From assembly GCA_934757155.1 (NCBI GenBank), contig CAKVLI010000024.1:1-5695 (forward strand): 5,695 nt of DNA, read 5' to 3'. Source of the DNA: an uncultured Candidatus Melainabacteria bacterium (lineage in GTDB: Bacteria; Cyanobacteriota; Vampirovibrionia; Gastranaerophilales; Gastranaerophilaceae). The position numbers and the translations under genes are program-made. Under the pieces are notes generated by a model, which made no database searches, was not told the DNA's origin, and saw only the letters and a list, made by a program, of their open reading frames with translations. Shown one piece after another: positions 1-5,673 of the stretch. Numbering within the stretch: the stretch's first letter is position 1; each line of letters opens with the position of its first letter.

Positions 1-87
1 GCCCTTGTGGCGGAATCGGTAGACGCGTTGGACTTAAAATCCAATCGGGGTTCACCCTCGGTGCCAGTTCAAGTCTGGCCAAGGGCA
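1..87 (+). tRNA. trnL: tRNA-Leu, anticodon UAA
   Basis: This is a complete leucine tRNA that reads UUA (and UUG by wobble). The acceptor stem GCCCTTG (1-7) pairs with CAAGGGC (80-86), and the discriminator base is A87, as expected for leucine. The D stem is 10-12 with 24-26, and the D loop contains GG at 18-19. The anticodon stem TTGGA/TCCAA (28-32, 40-44) encloses CTTAAAA, putting the anticodon TAA at 35-37. A class II long variable arm (46-60) forms a five-pair stem with one G-U pair and a TTCAC loop, which separates leucine and serine tRNAs from most others. The T arm is GCCAG-TTCAAGT-CTGGC (63-79). The 3' CCA is not encoded, because the bases after A87 are ATT. The gene starts at base 1 of the window, so its promoter is out of view. 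Confidence 0.98.
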
Positions 88-94
88 ATTTTAT

Positions 95-122
95 AGGAGA
101 TTCGTCAAGAATCTCCTTTTTT
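95..122 (+). terminator. Intrinsic terminator-like hairpin between tRNA-Leu and dapL
   Basis: AGGAGATTC (95-103) pairs perfectly with GAATCTCCT (109-117) around a five-base GTCAA loop, and a run of six T follows (117-122). This has the form of a Rho-independent terminator and would end the tRNA transcript. The stem contains only four G/C pairs among nine, so it may be leaky. It ends only 15 bases before the dapL ATG. The dapL message must therefore read through it, start inside it, or be controlled by it. Confidence 0.8.
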
Positions 123-132
123 AATAAGGAGA
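112..132 (+). promoter_or_regulatory. Possible ribosome-binding-site sequestering helix in the dapL leader
   Basis: The dapL Shine-Dalgarno sequence AAGGAGA (126-132) lies 5 bases before the ATG and is exactly complementary to TCTCCTT (112-118), with a seven-base TTTTAAT loop between them. The same bases 112-117 form the 3' arm of the terminator-like hairpin at 95-122. The two pairings are mutually exclusive. The complementarity is seen directly in the sequence. That it works as a switch is inference, because any purine-rich Shine-Dalgarno sequence next to a CTCC-containing arm will show some pairing. Confidence 0.35.
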
Positions 133-137
133 GATAA

Positions 138-1310
138 ATGAACATCAACAAGAATTATCAGAATTTAGAACAGAGTTACTTATTTTCAACCGTTGCTAAA
201 AAGGTGAAAGAATTCAGCGAAAAAAATCCTGATAAAAAAATCATCCGACTCGGAATCGGTGATGTTACAAGACCTTTGTGCAAGGCTGTAGTTGATGCTA
301 TGCACAGAGCTGTTGATGAAATGAGCGTTCAAGCAACTTTCAGAGGTTATGGTCCAGAGCAAGGTTACGATTTTTTGAGAGAGGCTGTAAAAGGTTATTA
401 CGCAAAACGCAATGTCGAATTGGATTTGGACGAAATATTTATCTCTGACGGTGCAAAGAGCGATTTGGGAAACATTTTAGACCTCTTTGACAAAGACAAT
501 GTCGTGCTCGTTCCTGACCCTGTATATCCGGTTTATGTGGATACAAACATTATGGCAGGGAGAAAAGTTCTTTACATAAACGCAAACGGCGAAAACAATT
601 TCTTACCAATGCCTGACAAGAATGTTAAAGCGGATATTATTTATATCTGTTCTCCAAACAACCCGACAGGCGCGGTTTATAACAAACAACAGCTCAAAGA
701 GTGGGTTGATTACGCAAAATCAAATAATGCGATTATCCTCTTTGACTCCGCTTACGAATGTTTTGTATCAGACGAAAACTTACCTAGAAGTATTTACGAA
801 ATAGAAGGGGCAAAAGATTGCGCGATTGAGTTCTGCTCTCTATCAAAAACAGCAGGCTTCACAGGCACAAGATGCGGTTATACAATAGTTCCAAACGCAT
901 TAGGCGCATTAAACAAAATGTGGGTAAGACGTCAAACCACCAAGTTTAACGGAGTGCCGTACATTGTTCAACGCGGTGCGGAAGCTGTTTTCAGCCCCGA
1001 AGGACAAAAAGAAATCAAAGAAAATATTAATTACTACAAAGAAAACGCAAAAGTAATTTCAGACACGCTTGATGAGTGCAAAATCAGCTATACAGGCGGA
1101 AAACATTCACCGTATATCTGGCTCAAATGTCCTGATAAGATGAAATCTTGGGAATTTTTCGACTATCTTTTAGAAAAAATCCAAGTCGTAGGAACTCCCG
1201 GTGCAGGGTTCGGAGTCAACGGAGAAGGCTACTTCAGACTAACCTCTTTCGGCTCAAGAGAAAATACTCATGAAGCTATGAAAAGATTTAAGGAATTATT
1301 TAAGAAATAA
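138..1310 (+). CDS. dapL: LL-diaminopimelate aminotransferase (DapL)
   Basis: This cytosolic PLP enzyme (EC 2.6.1.83) moves an amino group from glutamate to tetrahydrodipicolinate. It gives LL-diaminopimelate in one step, bypassing the succinylase or acetylase branches of lysine and peptidoglycan synthesis. The 390-residue protein is the usual family length and a fold-type I aminotransferase. DapL-type landmarks are LGIGD near 38-42 with TRPL after it, FRGYGPEQG (68-76), DGAKSD (104-109), SPNNPTG (172-178), and D203 in FDSAYE for the pyridine nitrogen. The Schiff-base lysine is K237 in SLSKTAGFTGTR, and R367 in FRLTS binds the substrate carboxylate. RGYGP and DGAK separate it from aspartate aminotransferases. 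The start has a strong AAGGAGA at 126-132. No promoter is visible between the terminator-like hairpin and the gene, so it probably depends on tRNA-Leu read-through or a start within the hairpin. It converges on the DUF151 gene, 4 bases away. Confidence 0.97.
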   Translation: MNINKNYQNLEQSYLFSTVAKKVKEFSEKNPDKKIIRLGIGDVTRPLCKAVVDAMHRAVDEMSVQATFRGYGPEQGYDFLREAVKGYYAKRNVELDLDEIFISDGAKSDLGNILDLFDKDNVVLVPDPVYPVYVDTNIMAGRKVLYINANGENNFLPMPDKNVKADIIYICSPNNPTGAVYNKQQLKEWVDYAKSNNAIILFDSAYECFVSDENLPRSIYEIEGAKDCAIEFCSLSKTAGFTGTRCGYTIVPNALGALNKMWVRRQTTKFNGVPYIVQRGAEAVFSPEGQKEIKENINYYKENAKVISDTLDECKISYTGGKHSPYIWLKCPDKMKSWEFFDYLLEKIQVVGTPGAGFGVNGEGYFRLTSFGSRENTHEAMKRFKELFKK

Positions 1311-1314
1311 ACCT

Positions 1315-1824
1315 TTATTGGTCTGATTCTTCGTGTTTACCTTTCATAAGTTTTTCGAAATCAGAAGGTTTTATGTTTTGGATAAAATCTTTGAACTCTT
1401 GTGCTTCTTCTTCATCTTTGGCAGAATCCGTTGAAACAGAGCCATTCATAAGTACATTTGCGGTAACATAAATCGGAGCTTCAGCTCTCATAGCAACTGC
1501 AATTGCGTCGGACGGACGAGCGTCAATTTCAAGAGTTTCACCATCCTTTGAAAGGAATAAAGTTGCATAATATGTGTCTTTTTCTACATCATTAATTTCA
1601 ATTTTATCCAGCGTATATCCTGTTTTTTCTATAATATTTGTTATCAAGTCGTGGGTCATCGGACGCGCTACAACAAGTCCTTCAATACATCTGATGATTG
1701 CACTTGCCTCAGCTGAACCAATCCAAATCGGAAGAGCCTTTCTGTTTTCCAAATCGTGAAGAACTACTATCGGTGAATTCGTTCTCACATCAAGTGCTAT
1801 ACCCATTACTTTCATTTCAATCAT
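1315..1824 (-). CDS. DUF151 / bifunctional nuclease (BFN) domain protein
   Basis: This 169-residue protein consists of a DUF151 domain plus a short charged tail. Visible family landmarks are LPIWIG (31-36) followed by E39, RPMTHDL (54-60), DARPSDAIAVA (101-111) and the C-terminal segment EFKDFIQNIKPSDF (143-156). Plant members are reported to have RNase and DNase activity, hence the name bifunctional nuclease. The role in bacteria is unsettled, so no specific substrate is assigned here. No signal peptide or membrane segment is seen, so it should be cytosolic. The ATG at 1822-1824 is chosen because AGAGGA (1837-1832) lies seven bases upstream. The next methionine, M4, is less well placed relative to it. 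The gene is probably monocistronic: it diverges from nadK and converges on dapL. Its final residues (HEESDQ) are acidic and not part of the domain. Confidence 0.9.
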   Translation of the reverse strand: MIEMKVMGIALDVRTNSPIVVLHDLENRKALPIWIGSAEASAIIRCIEGLVVARPMTHDLITNIIEKTGYTLDKIEINDVEKDTYYATLFLSKDGETLEIDARPSDAIAVAMRAEAPIYVTANVLMNGSVSTDSAKDEEEAQEFKDFIQNIKPSDFEKLMKGKHEESDQ

Positions 1825-1849
1825 TAATCTATCCTCTTATTTCTACTTA

Positions 1850-1877
1850 ATTATATCACCCCCAAAGCATTTGTAAA
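1850..1877 (-). promoter_or_regulatory. Sigma-70 type promoter of the DUF151 gene
   Basis: On the minus strand, TATAAT (1855-1850) is preceded by TG at 1858-1857, giving the extended form TGATATAAT. TTTACA (1877-1872) is a five-of-six match to the -35 consensus with a 16-base spacer. Transcription should begin near 1843, leaving about 18 bases of leader that contain the AGAGGA ribosome binding site. The -35 overlaps the -35 of the opposing nadK promoter. Confidence 0.75.
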
Positions 1878-1897
1878 ATCAGTTTCTATGGTATAAT
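1871..1897 (+). promoter_or_regulatory. Extended -10 promoter of nadK, predicted leaderless
   Basis: TATAAT (1892-1897) with TG at 1889-1890 makes a perfect extended -10 (TGGTATAAT). A weaker -35, TTGTAA (1871-1876), lies 15 bases upstream. Only seven bases separate the -10 from the nadK ATG, so initiation is expected at 1904-1905, with the purine A1905 of the start codon favoured. GGAG at 1900-1903 sits one base from the ATG and would be lost or too close to act as a Shine-Dalgarno sequence. Confidence 0.75.
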
Positions 1898-1904
1898 TTG
1901 GAGT

Positions 1905-2690
1905 ATGAAAATCAATGTTGTGTACAATAAGAATATTTTCGAATGCAAAGACGCTCTAATCAAGCTTGAGGAGCTGTTAATTGCCAATAAGTTTGAATTC
2001 AAATCCTTTGAACTCGACAATATGGAAGTTTTTGGAGATTTCACATTTGTAATCGGCGGAGACGGAACTTTGCTAAGAGCTGCAAGGTTTTATTCAAAAT
2101 CAAAAATCCCTGTATTAGGTATAAACCTCGGGCGATTAGGATTTCTTTCACAAACAAGTGTTGAGGGATTAAGTTACGTAATCGAGGCTGTTAGCGAGGG
2201 AAAATATTCAGTAGAAGAACGTTTAATGCTTGAGTCATCAGGATTTTTGGCATTAAATGATTTCGTAATCAAAGGATGCGACCCTTCAAGAACATCAAAA
2301 TTCTATTTGAAAATCAACGGAGAAGAAGTTTGCGACTACATTGCAGACGGACTTATCATATCAACACCAACAGGCTCAACTGCTTACGGCTTATCAGCAG
2401 GCGGTCCTGTTTTGCACCCGTCTTTGAGCGCAATTACAATCGTCCCAATCTGTCCGCACACATTGAATGTTAGACCTCTGGTAGTTCCCCCTGATGAAAC
2501 AATTACCGTAAAAACGGGGGACAAACTCTTATCCCTCGCTGTTGACGGATATGATTCGACAAAATGTCTTGATAAAATTACGATAAAAACCGCAAGCAAC
2601 AAAGCTATGCTGGCTTTCTTAGGGGATGAAAATTTCTATTCCGTTCTGAGAAACAAGCTTCATTGGGGAATCTCACCTGAAACAAAATAG
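1905..2690 (+). CDS. nadK: NAD kinase
   Basis: This cytosolic enzyme phosphorylates NAD to NADP (EC 2.7.1.23) and is the source of the cell's NADP pool. Family motifs appear in order: GGDGT (51-55), NLGRLGFL (74-81), ALND (116-119), DG (148-149), TPTGSTAYGLSAGGP (154-168), H171, and PICPHTL (181-187). At 261 residues it is at the short end of the family. The stretch between RLMLE (106-110) and ALND has only five residues, so the beta hairpin usual there seems reduced. No ATG, GTG or TTG lies upstream in frame before the TAA stop at 1848-1850, and a later start would remove the first beta strand, so the ATG at 1905 is firm. It has no usable ribosome binding site and is predicted to be leaderless. 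It ends two bases from the end of convergent mutL. Confidence 0.97.
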   Translation: MKINVVYNKNIFECKDALIKLEELLIANKFEFKSFELDNMEVFGDFTFVIGGDGTLLRAARFYSKSKIPVLGINLGRLGFLSQTSVEGLSYVIEAVSEGKYSVEERLMLESSGFLALNDFVIKGCDPSRTSKFYLKINGEEVCDYIADGLIISTPTGSTAYGLSAGGPVLHPSLSAITIVPICPHTLNVRPLVVPPDETITVKTGDKLLSLAVDGYDSTKCLDKITIKTASNKAMLAFLGDENFYSVLRNKLHWGISPETK

Positions 2691-2692
2691 TT

Positions 2693-4471
2693 CTATTTAT
2701 TTCTCTGGAACCATTTTGCAAGCTCTTTATGCTCAATGAATTTTGAAATCGGACGTCCGTGAGGACAAGTTTCAGGGTTTTCGCATTTTCTCCAATTTCT
2801 TATAATCTCTTCCATTTGATAATGGTTCAAGTATGTGTTCGCCTTCACTGCAGCTTTGCAGGAGGTTGTTATCAAAATCTGCTCTTCAATATTATCAAGA
2901 TGTCCTGAAATGTTTTCCAAGATATCCGCTAAAATTTCTTTCGGAGAAACCTTGGACAATAATTGCGGAACTTTTCTGAAAATAGCTTCGTGTTCAGACA
3001 AGAATTCGATTTCATACCCGAATTTTGTAAGTTTATCTTGATTTTGTTCAAGCAAACTCTTTTCTGACGGAGAAACCTCTATAACATCCGAAATTATCAA
3101 CAGCTGGCAATCGATATTTTTGGACTTTTTAAGCTGTTCATAAATATAACGTTCTTCCGCAATATGTTGATCTACAATTTCCAAACCGTTTTCTTTTTCT
3201 AGCAGAATGTAAGTCTTTTTATACTGACCGATAATAACGTCCTCTTGAATAAACTCTTGCTGCTCGACAAACTTGACCTGCGTATGCTCTTGCGGTTTAA
3301 CAACTGCTAACTTCGGCTTTTCTCTGTAAACGGGCGGTGTATCGACAGAATCTGGTTTTGAAAAAATATCGGAAATTGATGATTCTTCCGGCACAAAAAC
3401 ATTTTCTACCACCTCATGAGTTTTTTGAGTTTTCTCCTCCGATTGAGTAAATGACAACACCTTTGACGGTTTCGCCGCTTCAACAATTGATTTTAATGCG
3501 CTATCTACAGAAGAATAAATAAAGTTGAAAATCTGGTTCGGATTCTTATAACGCACCTCTCGCTTAGACGGGTGAACATTTACGTCCACATCAGCAGGCG
3601 GAATTTCAAGATTCAGAATAACAAACGGATACCTTGAATTTCCCGTAAGGTTTCTATAAACCATATCTATTGCTTTTTGAAACACAGGACATTTTACCAA
3701 ACGCGAATTGACATAAGTATAATAGTCTTTTTTGCTTGCTCTTGTGTAATCAGGTGTGCTTACATAACCTGAAATTTTCAATCCTGAAAGCATATCCGTC
3801 TTTAATACAGGTTTTAAATTCTGCGCAGTTTCCGCTGAAAACAATTCCTTCACCGATTGCAAAAGGTCACTTTGCGCGGTAGTTTTGAAAGAAATTTTTC
3901 CGTTTTGTTTCAATTCAAACGAAATTTCCGGATGTGCAATCGCAGCCGAAAGCATAAATTCGCTAATATACGCAAACTCAGTTTTTGGAGATTTTAAAAA
4001 CTTTAACCTTGCAGGGAGATTATAGAACAAATCCCTAACTTCCATAATTGTACCGACTGCGCAACCTGTTTGAGATTGTTTAACCTCGGAATTGGCACAC
4101 TCAACCTTTGTTCCGTAGTCAAAGTCTTTTGTCCTTGTAATACATGTCAGCTTGGAAATAGAAATTATACTTGCAAGAGCTTCCCCTCTAAATCCCATGG
4201 TTGTAATGTTATAAAGGTCTTCGCCCGTACGAATTTTGCTTGTTGCGTGTTTTGAAAACGCAAGCATAATGTCATCCGGATGAATACCTGAGCCATTATC
4301 TGCAACACGCAAATCACGACACTCATTAGAAACCTCTACACTGATTCTTGACGCACCGGCATCGATAGAGTTTTCAACAAGCTCTTTTACAACAGAAAAC
4401 GGCCTTTCTATAACCTCTCCCGCTGCAATCTGATTTATAACATTTTTTGATAGCTGAACTATTCTCCCCAT
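2693..4471 (-). CDS. mutL: DNA mismatch repair protein MutL, endonuclease type
   Basis: MutL couples mismatch recognition by MutS to strand incision and excision. Counting from the ATG at 4471 it has 592 residues. The N-terminal GHKL ATPase shows NQIAAGEV (13-20), E30 and N34 in VKELVENS, DNGSGI (58-63), KHATSK (74-79) and GFRGEAL (93-99). The transducer domain shows VNSRLV (254-259) and DVNVHPSK (296-303). A poorly conserved linker runs from about 331 to 410, followed by the dimerisation domain. That domain holds DQHIAEERYIYE (434-445), matching the metal-binding endonuclease motif DQHA-x2-E-x4-E except Ile437 for Ala, plus SCKAAVKA (537-544) and CPHGRP (569-574). It is thus the nicking type found in organisms without MutH. 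The reading frame stays open to a TTG at 4537, but those extra codons cover the promoter and lie before the normal family start MGRIVQL, so I rejected them. No Shine-Dalgarno sequence precedes the ATG. Confidence 0.97.
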   Translation of the reverse strand: MGRIVQLSKNVINQIAAGEVIERPFSVVKELVENSIDAGASRISVEVSNECRDLRVADNGSGIHPDDIMLAFSKHATSKIRTGEDLYNITTMGFRGEALASIISISKLTCITRTKDFDYGTKVECANSEVKQSQTGCAVGTIMEVRDLFYNLPARLKFLKSPKTEFAYISEFMLSAAIAHPEISFELKQNGKISFKTTAQSDLLQSVKELFSAETAQNLKPVLKTDMLSGLKISGYVSTPDYTRASKKDYYTYVNSRLVKCPVFQKAIDMVYRNLTGNSRYPFVILNLEIPPADVDVNVHPSKREVRYKNPNQIFNFIYSSVDSALKSIVEAAKPSKVLSFTQSEEKTQKTHEVVENVFVPEESSISDIFSKPDSVDTPPVYREKPKLAVVKPQEHTQVKFVEQQEFIQEDVIIGQYKKTYILLEKENGLEIVDQHIAEERYIYEQLKKSKNIDCQLLIISDVIEVSPSEKSLLEQNQDKLTKFGYEIEFLSEHEAIFRKVPQLLSKVSPKEILADILENISGHLDNIEEQILITTSCKAAVKANTYLNHYQMEEIIRNWRKCENPETCPHGRPISKFIEHKELAKWFQRNK

Positions 4472-4478
4472 AGTTTTT

Positions 4479-4507
4479 ATTATATCAAAAAATGTTTTTA
4501 TTGTATA
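4479..4507 (-). promoter_or_regulatory. Extended -10 promoter of mutL, predicted leaderless
   Basis: On the minus strand, TATAAT (4484-4479) is preceded by TG at 4487-4486, giving TGATATAAT. A four-of-six -35, TATACA (4507-4502), lies 17 bases upstream. Seven bases (AAAAACT) separate the -10 from the mutL ATG, placing initiation at 4472-4471, on the A of the start codon. The sequence before the ATG contains no G-rich ribosome binding site. The -35 overlaps the -10 of the divergent gene at 4531. Confidence 0.7.
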
Positions 4508-4509
4508 AT
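4481..4509 (+). promoter_or_regulatory. Promoter of the activase-related gene
   Basis: TATAAT (4504-4509) is a perfect -10. The hexamer 17 bases upstream, TATATC (4481-4486), is a poor -35 and lies within the mutL -10 region. The TG before this TATAAT is one base too close to be a classic extended -10. Initiation near 4516 leaves a leader of about 15 bases beginning at the ribosome binding site AGGGAG (4517-4522), which is eight bases before the ATG. Confidence 0.65.
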
Positions 4510-4530
4510 TATTCGCAGGGAGTAATATAA

Positions 4531-5664
4531 ATGGCAAAAGAAAAAAATAAAAAGCTTAAAGTTGCATTCCCTCACATGGGAACAATCTCAATTGCATGGG
4601 CAGCAGGTTTAAGAAAGGTCGGAGTCGAACCTTTTGTACCTCCTTACACAAGCAAAAAAACTTTATCATACGGAACAAAGAATTCACCGGAAGCAATTTG
4701 TCTTCCATATAAATTAATCTTAGGAAACTTCATTGAAGCGATAGAAGGCGGAGCTGACTATGTTGCAATGATTACCTCTCCGGGGATTTGTCGTCTTGGT
4801 GAATACGGGAACAATATTTACAACACGCTCAAAGATTTGGGTTACAAAGCAAACTATATTGAGCTTTCACTCTATGACGGAATAAAGGGGCTTTATAGCT
4901 TCTTGAAAAATATTTCAGGCAAAAATGACCCGATTTTGATTATGAGAGCAATCAATATCACAATGCGCAAAATTTTCGCAATTGATGATTTGGACAAAGC
5001 CCTATCCTACTATCGAGCGAGAGAAATCAAATATGGCGATGCTGAAAAGAACTACAAAAAAGCTTTGAGAATGATTGATAAAGCAAACTCAACCAGAGAG
5101 CTTCACAAGGCTTATGAACTGGCTCTCAAAGAAATAGAAAAAACCGAAATTGATGAAAACAGAGAAGTTTTAAACGTTGACTTAACTGGCGAAATCTTCC
5201 TTGTAAATGACGAGTTTTCTAACCAAAACATAGAGCGTGAACTCGGCAGAATGGGTGTTCAGACAAGAAGAAGTCTGACCGTAGGAAGTTTCTTAAAAGA
5301 TGCGATTATTCCAAAGGCTTTCCAAAACGCAGAAACTCACCTACAAAGAGCGGAAAAAATGGCGAAACCGTACTTGATGAGAGATATCGGCGGTGATGCT
5401 CTAGAATGTGTTTCTGACGTAGTTTTTGCTGACAAAAAAGGAAAAGACGGAATTATCCACATATCTCCGTTCACTTGCATGCCGGAGATTATGTCTCAAA
5501 ACATCTTCCCTACGATGAGAAGTGACCATGATATTCCGATTCTTACACTAATTATGGATGAACAAACCGGTAAAGCCGGATATGTTACCCGTCTGGAAGC
5601 ATTCGTTGATTTGATGAGAAGAAAGAAACGTGCAAAAGAAGGCAAATTGAAGACAAGGATTTAA
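4531..5664 (+). CDS. Acyl-CoA dehydratase activase-related protein (DUF2229 / COG3580-like)
   Basis: This 377-residue protein resembles stand-alone DUF2229 proteins, which are linked to ATP-dependent activators of 2-hydroxyacyl-CoA dehydratases and to the dehydratase subunit fold. Recognisable segments are PHMGTISIAWAAGLRKVG (14-31), SPEAICLPYK (52-61), SPGICRLGEYG (83-93), HISPFTCMPE (310-319) and the terminal DEQTGKAGYVTRLEAFVDLM (343-362). Cysteines 57, 87, 293 and 316 fall in or near these segments and could hold an iron-sulfur cluster, as in related dehydratases; that is inference. A charged, probably helical region spans about 155-210. No signal peptide is present. The ATG at 4531 is supported by AGGGAG eight bases upstream. 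The partner expected in such systems, an HSP70-like BadF/HgdC ATPase, is not in the window. The biochemical role is unknown, and family membership is by remembered motif resemblance. Confidence 0.82.
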   Translation: MAKEKNKKLKVAFPHMGTISIAWAAGLRKVGVEPFVPPYTSKKTLSYGTKNSPEAICLPYKLILGNFIEAIEGGADYVAMITSPGICRLGEYGNNIYNTLKDLGYKANYIELSLYDGIKGLYSFLKNISGKNDPILIMRAINITMRKIFAIDDLDKALSYYRAREIKYGDAEKNYKKALRMIDKANSTRELHKAYELALKEIEKTEIDENREVLNVDLTGEIFLVNDEFSNQNIERELGRMGVQTRRSLTVGSFLKDAIIPKAFQNAETHLQRAEKMAKPYLMRDIGGDALECVSDVVFADKKGKDGIIHISPFTCMPEIMSQNIFPTMRSDHDIPILTLIMDEQTGKAGYVTRLEAFVDLMRRKKRAKEGKLKTRI

Positions 5665-5673
5665 TGGTATAAA
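5647..5673 (+). promoter_or_regulatory. Possible promoter at the window edge
   Basis: TATAAA (5668-5673) with TG at 5665-5666 gives TGGTATAAA, one base different from the nadK extended -10. TTGAAG (5647-5652) lies 15 bases upstream, the same spacing as at nadK. Initiation would fall near 5680, where the sequence turns G-rich (GAGGGGCGCGACC). It overlaps the end of the activase-related gene. What it would drive is outside the window. Confidence 0.4.

Noticed and set aside
622..804. 60-codon overlapping frame inside dapL
   Set aside because: It overlaps the conserved SPNNPTG and FDSAYE region in another frame, which explains the open frame.
1574..1759. 61-codon plus-strand reading frame opposite the DUF151 gene
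   Set aside because: It is a shadow of the conserved DUF151 coding sequence, with no promoter or ribosome binding site evidence.
2384..2602. 72-codon minus-strand reading frame inside nadK
   Set aside because: It lies entirely opposite conserved NAD kinase motifs, has no ribosome binding site I can see, and resembles no known protein.
2685..2698. Terminator between nadK and mutL
   Set aside because: The AAATAG-TT-CTATTT dyad has an impossibly short two-base loop, only AT-rich pairs, and no T run.
2835..3041. 68-codon plus-strand frame opposite mutL
   Set aside because: It lies opposite the MutL C-terminal domain and has no independent evidence.
4070..4255. 61-codon plus-strand frame opposite mutL
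   Set aside because: It lies opposite the conserved ATPase domain and has no independent evidence.
4472..4537. N-terminal extension of mutL by 22 codons to a TTG start
   Set aside because: The extension is encoded across the promoter region and overlaps the start of the divergent gene. MutL proteins normally begin just before the NQIAAGEV motif, which fits the ATG at 4471.
5664..5672. A new gene starting at the ATG that overlaps the activase-related stop codon
   Set aside because: The frame reads ATG GTA TAA and stops at once.
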